Origin: Clostridiales bacterium
GTDB taxonomy: Bacteria > Bacillota > Clostridia > Saccharofermentanales > Saccharofermentanaceae
Assembly: GCA_017554745.1 (NCBI GenBank)
Contig: JAFZHS010000019.1
Coordinates: forward strand, 124,001 to 188,000
Length of the DNA stretch: 64,000 nt
Direction of reading: 5' to 3'
A program made the position numbers and the translations under genes. The notes under the pieces are model-generated. The model ran no database searches. It saw only the letters and a list, made by a program, of their open reading frames with translations, and was not told the DNA's origin. Positions 23,621 through 31,668 of the stretch are shown here, piece after piece. The stretch's first letter is position 1. Every line of letters starts with the position of its first letter.

Positions 23621-24328
23621 ATGAAAAAGATTATTGCGCTTACTTTGGCTCTGGGCATGACCGTCGGCATCGCATCCGCATGCGGCAAGAAGGCTGAGCC
23701 TGTTGAGGAAGAGACCGAAGCGAAAATTGAAGAAGAGACAGAAGAAGAAGTTGAGGATGAGACTGAGCCTGTCGTAACCGAAAGCGAGACGGAGGACCCT
23801 AAGGCTAATGAAGTCGTAGTCAATAACGTTCCTTCGACAACTGCTGAGTACGGAGTCCTTTACACGATCATTGATGATAAGAATGATGACCAGCATTACA
23901 TCAAGGGCGTCAGCCTGGGCGGCAACCAGACAGGAAGCAGTGAATTCAACTCAAAAGAACCCTCAACAGATAGTATCAGATGTGTGTTCCTGCTCAACGA
24001 ATGGATCAGTGTCACATTGGATGATGAAGCACCTGATGAAGTTCAGGTTTATGTCTTCAAATTCGTCGACGATCTGAGCCTCTACAAAGATGTAGATTTC
24101 AACGGTGACATCGAAGGCTACGTTGCCATGGCTACTTTGACCAGACCCGAAGAAGAGGGTGCCGAATGGGGCGAATTCTACGTCAATCCCGAAGACGCCG
24201 ATCCGGGCGATTTTAGCCTCGTCTTTGTATATCAGGGCAAGGCAGTCAGCCAGATAAGAATCGCGCTCTTCGCTGAGGGCTCGCTCCAGGATCTGTCTGA
24301 TTCGGAGCTCGAAGCACTGACTAAATAA
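23621..24328 (+). CDS. Acidic lipoprotein, 235 residues
   Basis: GGGAAGGGG precedes the ATG. The signal peptide ends in 'IASAC' (a lipobox with Ser at -2), followed by a highly acidic Glu/Thr linker (residues 25-65) that would extend the mature domain from the membrane. The folded part ('VLYTIIDDKNDDQHYIKGVS', 'RPEEEGAEWGEFYVNPEDAD') has no motif I recognise. It has its own terminator and stands alone. Probably a surface lipoprotein; function unknown. Confidence 0.83.
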   Translation: MKKIIALTLALGMTVGIASACGKKAEPVEEETEAKIEEETEEEVEDETEPVVTESETEDPKANEVVVNNVPSTTAEYGVLYTIIDDKNDDQHYIKGVSLGGNQTGSSEFNSKEPSTDSIRCVFLLNEWISVTLDDEAPDEVQVYVFKFVDDLSLYKDVDFNGDIEGYVAMATLTRPEEEGAEWGEFYVNPEDADPGDFSLVFVYQGKAVSQIRIALFAEGSLQDLSDSELEALTK

Positions 24329-24346
24329 GCTGATTATTTGATTCGT

Positions 24347-24377
24347 TGAAGGGCTGCCTTACGGGCGGCCCTTTTTT
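24347..24377 (+). terminator. Terminator after the 23621 gene
   Basis: AAGGGCTGCC / GGCGGCCCTT stem (one G-T pair) with a TTAC loop and a six-T tract. Confidence 0.86.
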
Positions 24378-24412
24378 GTTGGGGAGGCGAGCGGGGCCGG
24401 GCCGTTCGAAAA

Positions 24413-24597
24413 TGCGAAAACCCGGATTGCGTAAAACGGCCCGAATCACGCACGATTTACGCACTGATTTTCGCACGGTATATTGCTTTCACGAAACCTT
24501 CACGAAAAGTCCTGTTTCCGTGAAGGTTTCAAGCAAATTCTCGCGGTTTTGCAAATATCCTTCACGAAACGACCTGTTTTCTTGACGTTTTCGTGAA
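24413..24597. repeat. Three-hairpin intergenic array (TTCACGAAA class)
   Basis: Hairpin 1 has nested TGCGAAAA/TTTTCGCA (24413-24475) and TGCGTAAA/TTTACGCA (24428-24463). Hairpin 2 is GAAACCTTCACG/CGTGAAGGTTTC (24493-24530), a perfect 12-bp stem. Hairpin 3 is TTCACGAAA/TTTCGTGAA (24561-24597). The spacing is 65 and 68 bases. Loops contain GAAAAGTCCTG or CGACCTG, shared with the 63-bp arrays at 34.8 and 53.1 kb. The rest of 24329-24734 holds a terminator and a promoter and no gene. Confidence 0.8.
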
Positions 24598-24672
24598 TGC
24601 CACCGTGCGGTGTATCATCACGGCGCGCATACACACCGAAAACGCGGCTCCCCGCGCCCCCACCCCCAAAAA

Positions 24673-24681
24673 TGCTATAAT
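24673..24681 (+). promoter_or_regulatory. Extended -10 promoter of the 24735 gene
   Basis: TGCTATAAT followed by ATCCCTTAAGG. Nearly the same string precedes the paralogous gene at 51650. Confidence 0.7.
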
Positions 24682-24734
24682 ATCCCTTAAGGTAAAGACC
24701 TAAGAATTGCTCTGCAGGAATAAGGGGTGAACAA

Positions 24735-26207
24735 ATGTGGAGTGCAAGACCGTTTAATTCGGATATGCCGGATCCTTTCGGAAGGAATCCGAAGAAGACT
24801 GAAGATGAGCAGCTCTCGGCTGAGTCTGTGAAGTGTCCGTCGTGCGCGTCGAACATCTTTTATCAGCCTGAGATGCAGGGCATGGTGTGCCGTAACTGCG
24901 GCAACGTTTACAACCCGTCAACTCTTGAGAAGATAGGCTCGCTGGGTTACAGCATCGAGCACGATTATACGAGTGACATCGAGATTTCCGATGACGATAA
25001 GAACCGCCATGAGATTGTGTGCGACAGCTGCGGCGCGACCATGATCGCTGACGAGAATATGATGTCGACGATGTGTCCGTTCTGCGGTTCGCCGGCGATA
25101 ATCTCGAGAAGGATGACGCGCGAGTTCAAGCCCGATTACATCATACCGTTTAGGATCGACAAGCCTACTGCCGAGGCCAACATGAAGAAGTGGCTCAATT
25201 CCAGGAGATATACGCCTATGGGCTTTAAGTCCAGGAGCAAGCTGACCAAGATGATGGCTTTCTATGTGCCGTTCTGGATCCTCGACTGCGAAGTCCATTC
25301 TGACGTATGCGGCACCGGTAAAATAATCAACGGGATGGACACTAAGATATACGAAGTCAACGGCAAGGCTACTTACTATGTTAAGGGCGTGCCTTTCGAT
25401 GCTTCGCTGAAGATCGCGAACAAATTGATGGAGGCGATCGAGCCGTTTGATTACAGCGAGATGGTCAAGTTTGACAACAGGTACCTGCAGGGTTTCTGTG
25501 CCGATAAGTATGACCAGCGTCCGACCGAGATAATGGAGAGATTCGTTAAGAGGTTCGACAGATTCTCACAGAAGTACAACGAGAGACTTGGTGAGAAATA
25601 CGATTCTTTCGAGCCCAGGACTGAGAAGAACTTCACCTGGATGAGCGACCTCAATATCAAATATTGCCTTATGCCGGTATGGTTTATGACCGTGGAGTTT
25701 GAAGGCAGGCAGTACCAGTTTGCGGTAAACGGCCAGACGGGCGAAGCGAGCGGCCAGGCGCCGACTACGAGCGCGACGGACAAGCTCGACGGCTTTACGA
25801 GATTTGCCGACAGCAACTGGAAGTGGCTTCCGGTCATACTGGCGATAGCATTGCCTTTCCTTGTTTATAAACTGGTTATCGTCGATAATTTCAGTCCGTT
25901 CTATTATTTCTTTGTCGTGGCGCTTTGTTTTTTGGAAGCCGCTACGATAATGTTTATCTTTGCAATGCTCATCGCCCGCAGAACTGCAGGAGAGATCTCG
26001 AGACATATCCATACCCGTGCCGATGACTTCAATGATTTCGACAAGGATCCGGGGCTTAACCAGTACCTCGATACGACGCGCAAATCAAGCTTCGTTATTG
26101 ATGAGTTCCTGCTGCGCCATCAGAACCAGTATTACGGCAGCAACGATGACGATGAGATCGTGACAGTCGGTGATCTTTTTAATAAGAGAAGGGGCGGCCT
26201 TTTGTAA
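24735..26207 (+). CDS. Zinc-ribbon membrane protein (TFIIB-type zinc ribbon family)
   Basis: 490 residues. Two zinc ribbons open the protein: 'KCPSCASNIFYQPEMQGMVC' + 'RNCG' and 'CDSCGATMIADENMMST' + 'CPFCG'. A ~230-residue soluble domain follows, with 'MMAFYVPFWILDCEVHSDVC', 'IEPFDYSEMVKFDNRYLQGF' and 'LMPVWFMTVEFEGRQYQFAV'; then two membrane helices (about 365-385 and 390-415) and a polar tail. It shares this whole plan with 51650-53044 (about a third of positions by eye). Such proteins are often auto-named primosomal or RNA-polymerase-like because of the ribbons, which is misleading. Function unknown; membrane-linked. Confidence 0.85.
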   Translation: MWSARPFNSDMPDPFGRNPKKTEDEQLSAESVKCPSCASNIFYQPEMQGMVCRNCGNVYNPSTLEKIGSLGYSIEHDYTSDIEISDDDKNRHEIVCDSCGATMIADENMMSTMCPFCGSPAIISRRMTREFKPDYIIPFRIDKPTAEANMKKWLNSRRYTPMGFKSRSKLTKMMAFYVPFWILDCEVHSDVCGTGKIINGMDTKIYEVNGKATYYVKGVPFDASLKIANKLMEAIEPFDYSEMVKFDNRYLQGFCADKYDQRPTEIMERFVKRFDRFSQKYNERLGEKYDSFEPRTEKNFTWMSDLNIKYCLMPVWFMTVEFEGRQYQFAVNGQTGEASGQAPTTSATDKLDGFTRFADSNWKWLPVILAIALPFLVYKLVIVDNFSPFYYFFVVALCFLEAATIMFIFAMLIARRTAGEISRHIHTRADDFNDFDKDPGLNQYLDTTRKSSFVIDEFLLRHQNQYYGSNDDDEIVTVGDLFNKRRGGLL

Positions 26208-26222
26208 GGCAGCCCCTTTTTA
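26189..26222. terminator. Bidirectional terminator overlapping a stop codon
   Basis: AAGGGGCGGCCTT / AAGGCAGCCCCTT stem (one mismatch); its TTTGT loop region includes the TAA of the 24735 gene, and it abuts the convergent gene at 26223. Confidence 0.85.
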
Positions 26223-27347
26223 TCAGTTAGTTAATCCCGGAATGTTTATGCCCGCTTTGAGGTCATTCATCTGGCCTGTCGCGGCGAGATAAGCCACGAA
26301 TATCAGCATGCCTACAAGGAGCAGGAACGTGATCACCATGATGACTTTTCCCGCAGGGTGCGCGACGTTGATCGTGCCGCCGTAGCCGAATCGCTTTTCG
26401 ACGTTAAGACGTGTGTCATTCGGGTTGTTGTAGAACATTCCGAAAACCCAGTAATCGTCATCATCCAAAAGCTCGAGCTCGGTATCGCGTGCATATCTCT
26501 TCTCGATCGACTTCTGGTTAAAAGCACCGATGCCGACGATGACCATGATGATGACCGTGTAAATGAGGACGCCGCACAAAACGACTATCTCGCTGTTTAC
26601 GAACATGAGGAGGATAGAATAGCCGACGAGGAAGAGCGCGTTCGCCCAGCTCATGGAGACCATCAGATCTGCCCATGTCTTCTTCTTTGCCCTGTTGTAG
26701 TTCGCGTTGATGTTGCTGTCTTTTGAGATGACGATGTTCCTTGTGTTGTCCATCATGATCGCGATGGGAATTAAGATCACCGCAATGAACAGGAATGACA
26801 GGCCCATCATGGTGAGCGCATACTGCTCGCAGGCGACATCAACTTTTATAACGCCGAGGTCGATCAGGAATGATACTGCCGCTGTGATAAAAGCGATCGC
26901 GTTAGGCAGGATCAGCCAGGGGAGCTTCAAGCTGTGGATCGTGTTCGTGTTCGTAAGGTCCGTGTAGGTGACACCGGACTTTGTGATGCCTAATTCCTTC
27001 TTAAGGTTCTTGAGTTCGACGTTGCCCTTGCCAAAAGGTACTGCGACGAGGAACAGCCCGTAAACGAGCAGGATCCAGGCGAGCATTGTCATGCCGTTCG
27101 TAGGGAGGAACAAGAGCACGATGCTCATTATGCAGACAATTACCGTGATGATGAGCGCGCCCTTGCGGCAGGATCCTGCGATCGAATTAAATCTCGCTTC
27201 CGCGTCACCTTCGTGGAACTTCGGATTGTCGCGCACGCCGAAGATCATTTTCCTTTTCGAAGGGTTTGCGGGGAATGCTATGAAGAACATCAGAAGTGCC
27301 GCCGGAACGACGCAGATGAACATTATAAGTTTTATTAACCAAGGCAT
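26223..27347 (-). CDS. DUF1648/DUF5808 multi-spanning membrane protein
   Basis: 374 residues, about 8-9 membrane helices. The middle 'LKLPWLILPNAIAFITAAVS' fits DUF1648, found in SdpI-type immunity and sensor proteins. The C-terminal 'DDDYWVFGMFYNNPNDTRLN' plus 'RFGYGGTINVAHPAGK' fits DUF5808. It is the last gene of a leftward operon after a CPBP protease and a GntR regulator, a common Firmicutes grouping thought to respond to cell-envelope stress. GGAGG precedes the ATG on the minus strand. Any immunity or transport role is inference. Confidence 0.85.
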   Translation of the reverse strand: MPWLIKLIMFICVVPAALLMFFIAFPANPSKRKMIFGVRDNPKFHEGDAEARFNSIAGSCRKGALIITVIVCIMSIVLLFLPTNGMTMLAWILLVYGLFLVAVPFGKGNVELKNLKKELGITKSGVTYTDLTNTNTIHSLKLPWLILPNAIAFITAAVSFLIDLGVIKVDVACEQYALTMMGLSFLFIAVILIPIAIMMDNTRNIVISKDSNINANYNRAKKKTWADLMVSMSWANALFLVGYSILLMFVNSEIVVLCGVLIYTVIIMVIVGIGAFNQKSIEKRYARDTELELLDDDDYWVFGMFYNNPNDTRLNVEKRFGYGGTINVAHPAGKVIMVITFLLLVGMLIFVAYLAATGQMNDLKAGINIPGLTN

Positions 27348-27366
27348 ATAAACTACCTCCTATTCC

Positions 27367-27726
27367 TTAGTAAAACTCGTCAATGAGTTTTTTGAGTTCG
27401 GACTTCGGGACGCCCGAGATCCTTGCTTCCGAGACGATGCGGCGGAGCTCTGTTTTGTTGTCGTCGCTGATGACTCCGCTTTGCTCGATATTCTCTCTGA
27501 CACGCGCACCGTTCTTGCGGTCGGTCATGATATATCCTTCGTTCTTTAACATCTGGTATGTCTTGCTGACCGTCATAGTGTTGATACCGATCTCGAGCGC
27601 TAACGCCCTTACTGTCGGGAGCTGCTCGCCGGCTTTGAGTTCACCGGACGAGATGCCCATCACGATCTGGTTTCTGATCTGCATGTAGATCGGCACGTCT
27701 GAATATTCATCAATTCTGATAATCAT
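27367..27726 (-). CDS. GntR-family regulator (YtrA-type, short)
   Basis: 119 residues: a GntR winged helix ('PIYMQIRNQIVMGISSGELK', 'LPTVRALALEIGINTMTVSK', 'LKNEGYIMTDRKNGARV') and a short C-terminal helix without an effector domain, which is the YtrA subgroup. YtrA regulators control envelope-related ABC or membrane genes. Here the gene lies between a CPBP gene and DUF1648/5808. The promoter of the operon (28748-28798) contains a TTGTATTAG palindrome placed for repression. AAGGACG precedes the ATG. Confidence 0.92.
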   Translation of the reverse strand: MIIRIDEYSDVPIYMQIRNQIVMGISSGELKAGEQLPTVRALALEIGINTMTVSKTYQMLKNEGYIMTDRKNGARVRENIEQSGVISDDNKTELRRIVSEARISGVPKSELKKLIDEFY

Positions 27727-27767
27727 ATTTACGTCCTTTCTTATTGTCAGCGAGCTTTACGCTGCGG

Positions 27768-28691
27768 TTACTTCTTATCTTTTTTCAGAACAACGGCTGC
27801 TATGATAACTGTCAGGGTTACAAACGGGATCATTGCTATAAGTCCGTTCATGCCGGGCCCGAAAACCATGAGCTTGTTGATCTTTTCGAGGTGCTCGGCA
27901 TTTAGCACCACCTGGTAAATGGTGAATGCCGCGTTGACTGATCCGTGGAGGAGTGCAGGGATCCAGATGCACTTTGTCTTCTCGTAGATTATCTCATGGA
28001 GAACTCCGAGCGCAATGCAGCATATCGTGAACGTGACAAGGCCTAAGACAGGCGCGCCGATATATTCCGAGCCGTACTCGAATCCTGCGAGAAGCATTGC
28101 AGGAAAGTGGAATGCTGCCCAGATGGCGCCGCCGATGAACCACGTCCTGACTCTTCCGAATCTCTTGCCGAGCTCGGGATACAGGAACCCTCTCCAGCCG
28201 GCCTCTTCACCGATGGCAAAAAACATATTTACTACCGGTGCGTAAGTTATGCACTGGAGCATTGATATCAGTATCATTCCTGTTGTGCTTATGCCGGCAG
28301 ATGCAAGAGCGTTGTCGAGTACCGATGCGTCCATTCCGACTTCTTCATACATAATGGTTAGATAAGATAAGTCAGTTGAGAAAAGCTCCGGCCAGATTGC
28401 AAAGAATACTGCGAATCCCAGGATCTCCATAACCATCGGGACAAACATGCAAAAGAGTATCCACTTGAAATTACCCTTGAGCTTAGGCTTCCAGCCCATG
28501 CCCTTAAAATCTGCTTTTGCGATGAGTGCTGCAATAAGCGGCGTGAACATGCATACTGTAAGGCTCCCCCTGAAGATCACTGTGCCGGTCAGTCCGCCTA
28601 TGCTGTTGCCGATGAGCGCCCCTGTGATCTGAAGGCCCCACGCCAGGATCATAGTAATGATCAGGAACTTGATTACTTTCGTCTTATCCAT
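27768..28691 (-). CDS. CPBP-family intramembrane metalloprotease
   Basis: 307 residues; the start is the ATG after AAGGGAGAG (a longer frame to 28718 runs into the leader). Eight hydrophobic segments carry 'AIGEEAGWRGFLYPEL' (EExxxR) and 'GGAIWAAFHFPAM' (second His), then 'ALLHGSVNAAF' (the last His and Asn): the complete CPBP signature. It is the first gene of the GntR-controlled operon. Related proteins near GntR/DUF1648 genes are predicted to give bacteriocin or envelope-stress resistance. Substrate unknown. Confidence 0.9.
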   Translation of the reverse strand: MDKTKVIKFLIITMILAWGLQITGALIGNSIGGLTGTVIFRGSLTVCMFTPLIAALIAKADFKGMGWKPKLKGNFKWILFCMFVPMVMEILGFAVFFAIWPELFSTDLSYLTIMYEEVGMDASVLDNALASAGISTTGMILISMLQCITYAPVVNMFFAIGEEAGWRGFLYPELGKRFGRVRTWFIGGAIWAAFHFPAMLLAGFEYGSEYIGAPVLGLVTFTICCIALGVLHEIIYEKTKCIWIPALLHGSVNAAFTIYQVVLNAEHLEKINKLMVFGPGMNGLIAMIPFVTLTVIIAAVVLKKDKK

Positions 28692-28747
28692 AACTTCTCT
28701 CCCTTTCTTAAAGTGCATACGCGCGCTATTCCGGACGTGTGTATGCT

Positions 28748-28798
28748 TTGTATTAGTTGTTCTAATACAAACTATACAACCTTTTTCGCGGTTGTCAA
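28748..28798 (-). promoter_or_regulatory. GntR-regulated promoter of the leftward CPBP operon
   Basis: On the minus strand: -35 TTGACA (28793-28798), 16 bases, -10 TATAGT (28771-28776). Immediately downstream, over the start site, TTGTATTAG and CTAATACAA form a perfect 9-bp dyad with a 5-base centre (28748-28770), a typical GntR operator size. Confidence 0.85.
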
Positions 28799-28817
28799 GA
28801 TATTTTCGGGAAGCGCG

Positions 28818-28840
28818 AAAAAGGCAGCGCCAGGGCTGCC
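28818..28840 (-). terminator. Terminator of the ABC-LytTR-DUF3021 operon
   Basis: Minus strand: GGCAGC / GCTGCC stem with a CCTGGC loop, followed by TTTTT, 38 bases after the DUF3021 stop. Confidence 0.83.
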
Positions 28841-28877
28841 TTGTCTTGTAGTTATGATTGCTATTTAAAAGATAGTC

Positions 28878-29339
28878 TTACTCTTTTTCCGCCGACAATT
28901 CGTTGATCACCTTGATGTCGGCCTTGAGCTTTTTGTACTCGATGCCCGTCATGATGACGTATGTCACTGCATAGCCTGCGAGCGTGCTGATGAATGCGGC
29001 AGGATACTTATGGAGCTGCCACAAGATCATGGTGATACCGACGCTGACCGCAGACGTGATCACGAAGTATATGATGCTCTGGATCAAAAAGCCCATTTTC
29101 TCTACTTCATAGATCAATGCTGACAGCGCGAATGTCACGCCGATGATGCCGTAAAGGAAGACGTTGACGTATGCTGCGATCGTCACGGTCGGGAAGAGCG
29201 CGACGTAATCGGGCGACATCGAGGTAAAGCCCGTCATGCCTCTTGCATTCATGATGATGTCGATGATGAGGTTTACCAAAAGCCCTGCGAAGGATGAGAG
29301 CACAAAGCTTGTAATGCCTCTTTTCAGAACTTCTTTCAT
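28878..29339 (-). CDS. DUF3021 membrane protein
   Basis: 153 residues with four hydrophobic segments, a basic start (MKEVLKRGI) and an acidic C-terminal tail, which is the DUF3021 plan. The ATG overlaps the end of the LytTR gene by 4 bases (ATGA), so it is coupled. LytTR/DUF3021 pairs are widespread in Firmicutes; the membrane partner is thought to modulate the regulator, but no mechanism is established. Last gene of a four-gene operon with an ABC exporter. Confidence 0.9.
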   Translation of the reverse strand: MKEVLKRGITSFVLSSFAGLLVNLIIDIIMNARGMTGFTSMSPDYVALFPTVTIAAYVNVFLYGIIGVTFALSALIYEVEKMGFLIQSIIYFVITSAVSVGITMILWQLHKYPAAFISTLAGYAVTYVIMTGIEYKKLKADIKVINELSAEKE

Positions 29340-29800
29340 GCCCTGTCCTCCGGTCTTTCCTTGATCAGCTTCTCTTTGATCTTCGCGACGTTTCTTCTGG
29401 AGACATATGTCTCGTAGCCGGTCTTCATGACGAGCCTTATCGTGCCCGTGATGCTCATGTCGAGCGACTTTATCTTGCGGATGTTTATTATCTCGGATTT
29501 GGATATCCTGATGAAGTTGGTATCGCCCAGTTCGTTTTCTAACTCATAGAGTTTTTTCTGCACCGCATAGCGCCCGTCGCCCGTAAGCACTATGACGCGC
29601 TGGCCTTCCGAATAAGCGGAGAGAATCTCGGTCCTCCTGATCATTCTCTTGTTGCCTATTTCGTCCGTGCCGGGAATGTTGTAGTCGTATATCTCGTGCA
29701 GTTCACCGACAACTGCCCTGACCTCGTCCGTCAGGGCGTTGCTGCATACGTGGAGCTCTATCTCCTTATACTTGTTGTCGGTTTCTGTAAGGATCTTCAT
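29336..29800 (-). CDS. LytTR-family DNA-binding protein
   Basis: 154 residues without a receiver domain. The C-terminal ~100 residues are a LytTR domain ('DGRYAVQKKLYELENELGDT', 'FIRISKSEIINIRKIKSL', 'YETYVSRRNVAKIKEKL'). The N-terminal part is short and acidic. It regulates gene expression together with the DUF3021 protein encoded by the overlapping next gene, and probably its own ABC operon. RBS spacing on the minus strand is ordinary. Confidence 0.92.
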   Translation of the reverse strand: MKILTETDNKYKEIELHVCSNALTDEVRAVVGELHEIYDYNIPGTDEIGNKRMIRRTEILSAYSEGQRVIVLTGDGRYAVQKKLYELENELGDTNFIRISKSEIINIRKIKSLDMSITGTIRLVMKTGYETYVSRRNVAKIKEKLIKERPEDRA

Positions 29801-29816
29801 GCCCTGAGTATATCAT

Positions 29817-30587
29817 TTACCTCTGGTCAGCGCGCATCCTGCTGTTGAAAACTATGCTTGCTAGCACTGTCAGTGCCATTGCCGCGAGAACAACCACTGC
29901 GAGCGGGATCAGAAATTCCTTTACCCCAAACTCCAGGCTGATCGCAGATCTCGCGAGCTTTGTGGCATAGAGAAAAGGCAGGCACTTACCAAGCTTATAC
30001 ATGAATCCGCCCACGCCCTCGACGTCAAACCAGATGCCCCCGAGCATAGCGCCCAAAGAGATGATGATCGAGCAGATGCCCGGAGCGGCTTTCTCGTTAA
30101 AGAACGTGCCGAAGAGGAATCCTATGCTTGAGAACATCAGTGCAGAAGGGATGACTGCGATGATCGTAAGCAGCAGTCCTGCGATGCTTAGTTGATAGCC
30201 TGAGATCAGGCTTATTACGACCGATGCGATGAGTGTAACACACACCTGGATGACTGCGGTCAGGAGCATCGGGAGGATGTATCCCCACACGAAGTTGCCG
30301 CTCTTCATCGGTGAAGAATAAAGCCTCGTAAGGAACGCGCCGTTCCTGTCTTTCGCGACTGCGATCGCAGTAAAGAGCATGACGAACATCTGTCCGAAGA
30401 CCGCGATGCCGCCCGCGAGATTATCGATCCTGAAGAGCGTGTTGCCGGCTTCTTTCGGGATTGCGGAATTTACGATGGACATGATGATGAGCATCACGAT
30501 CGGGAAGGCGATGCAGAAGATCCAGCTTAAAGGGTCCCTGTAGACTTCAATCAGATTTCTTTTTGCGAATACCAGTGTTCTTCTCAT
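29817..30587 (-). CDS. ABC-2 type transporter permease
   Basis: 256 residues, six predicted membrane helices with the ABC-2 layout ('FAKRNLIEVYRDPLSWIFCI' at the N-terminus, 'DRNGAFLTRLYSSPMKSGNF', 'LGAMLGGIWFDVEG'). It follows its ATP-binding partner by 13 bases. Together they form an exporter of the antibiotic, polysaccharide or drug type. The link to LytTR/DUF3021 suggests inducible export of a toxic or envelope-related compound; the substrate is unknown. Confidence 0.92.
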   Translation of the reverse strand: MRRTLVFAKRNLIEVYRDPLSWIFCIAFPIVMLIIMSIVNSAIPKEAGNTLFRIDNLAGGIAVFGQMFVMLFTAIAVAKDRNGAFLTRLYSSPMKSGNFVWGYILPMLLTAVIQVCVTLIASVVISLISGYQLSIAGLLLTIIAVIPSALMFSSIGFLFGTFFNEKAAPGICSIIISLGAMLGGIWFDVEGVGGFMYKLGKCLPFLYATKLARSAISLEFGVKEFLIPLAVVVLAAMALTVLASIVFNSRMRADQR

Positions 30588-30600
30588 TGTCTTGATCTCC

Positions 30601-31326
30601 TTATTCCATCTTCTCTGCGATGCTTACGAAAACATCCTCAAGGCCCTTCTTGCCCGTCATGTTCTCAAGCTCTTCGAGCGTTCCTATCGCCATTACTTTT
30701 CCTTCGTTCATGATGACGATCCTGTCTGCCAGGGCCTGCGCCTCTTCCATGTAGTGTGTGGTGAGCACAATCGTCATGTTCTTTTTGAGCGCTTCGATCT
30801 CGCGCCACAGCTGCCTTCTTGCGAGGACGTCAAGACCTAATGTGGGCTCATCGAGGAAGAGAACCTTCGGCTCGCCGATGATCGCCATCGCGATAGAGAG
30901 CTTTCTCTTGTAGCCGCCCGATAAAAGTTTTGCCTTCTTGTCTTTGAATTCCCCGAGGCCGAATGCCTTGATCGTTTTCTCGACGGCCTTAGCAGACTTT
31001 TCCTTCGGAAGATAAATGTCAGCCATGAATTCGAGATTCTCTTTTACTGTCAGGTTCTCCGCGACGGACGTGTCCTGCGGCGAGATGCCGACGAGTCTTT
31101 TGACCGCATCAGGATCCTTCGTGACATCACATCCCATGATCTCTGCCTTGCCTTCGGAGGGCTTGGTCAGGCACGTGAGCATCTTTACCGTCGTGGTCTT
31201 GCCCGCGCCGTTGACGCCGAGCAGCGCGATGAGCTCGCCCTCATTAACTGTCAGCGTCAGGCCGGCAACTGCCGTCTTGTCCTTATACCTTTTGATAAGG
31301 CCTTCTGTCTTGATTGCATATCCCAT
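30601..31326 (-). CDS. ABC transporter ATP-binding protein
   Basis: 241 residues with every ABC motif: Walker A 'LLGVNGAGKTTTVKML', Q-loop 'VGISPQDTSVAE', signature 'LLSGGYKRKLSIAMA', Walker B 'VLFLDEPTLGLD' and H-loop 'VLTTHYMEEA'. This is the DrrA/CcmA-like drug export subfamily. First gene of the leftward operon with the permease, LytTR and DUF3021. GGAGTACGG precedes the ATG on the minus strand. Confidence 0.95.
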   Translation of the reverse strand: MGYAIKTEGLIKRYKDKTAVAGLTLTVNEGELIALLGVNGAGKTTTVKMLTCLTKPSEGKAEIMGCDVTKDPDAVKRLVGISPQDTSVAENLTVKENLEFMADIYLPKEKSAKAVEKTIKAFGLGEFKDKKAKLLSGGYKRKLSIAMAIIGEPKVLFLDEPTLGLDVLARRQLWREIEALKKNMTIVLTTHYMEEAQALADRIVIMNEGKVMAIGTLEELENMTGKKGLEDVFVSIAEKME

Positions 31327-31485
31327 ATTCCGTACTCCTTTTCGCTATGCCGGGGCAGCCCCCGTGAATTATTGTTGAGGCGATATTAGCAGGGAGACGG
31401 AGGGGTTTAAATAAAAAACACATGAACGGTCGTTTCCGGTATATGAACGGCTGGCCGGGTCATGGTTCTGGCGTCCCGAATGTTT

Positions 31486-31575
31486 CTGTATTTATTCGTG
31501 CAAAAATCGCCTTAAAAATACAGAAAATCGCGTTTCCCTGTATTTTTCGCCCCCGTTTTCGAGCAATAAATACAG
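31486..31575. repeat. Two-hairpin intergenic array (CTGTATTT class)
   Basis: CTGTATTT ... AAATACAG hairpins at 31486-31523 and 31538-31575 (38 bases each, period 52). A GCG/CGC with an A or T run lies in or next to the loops, as in the other arrays. Same stem word as 43896-43984. The rest of 31327-31668 contains the leftward start region of the ABC operon and a TGTTACAAT promoter (31629-31637) for the next gene. Confidence 0.75.
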
Positions 31576-31668
31576 AAGGTAGCGGGGTGACCGCGAAAAA
31601 AGGAATCTACCCGCGTATAACCTTAAGGTGTTACAATGAGACAGATTTTTTAATTACAAAAGGTATAT

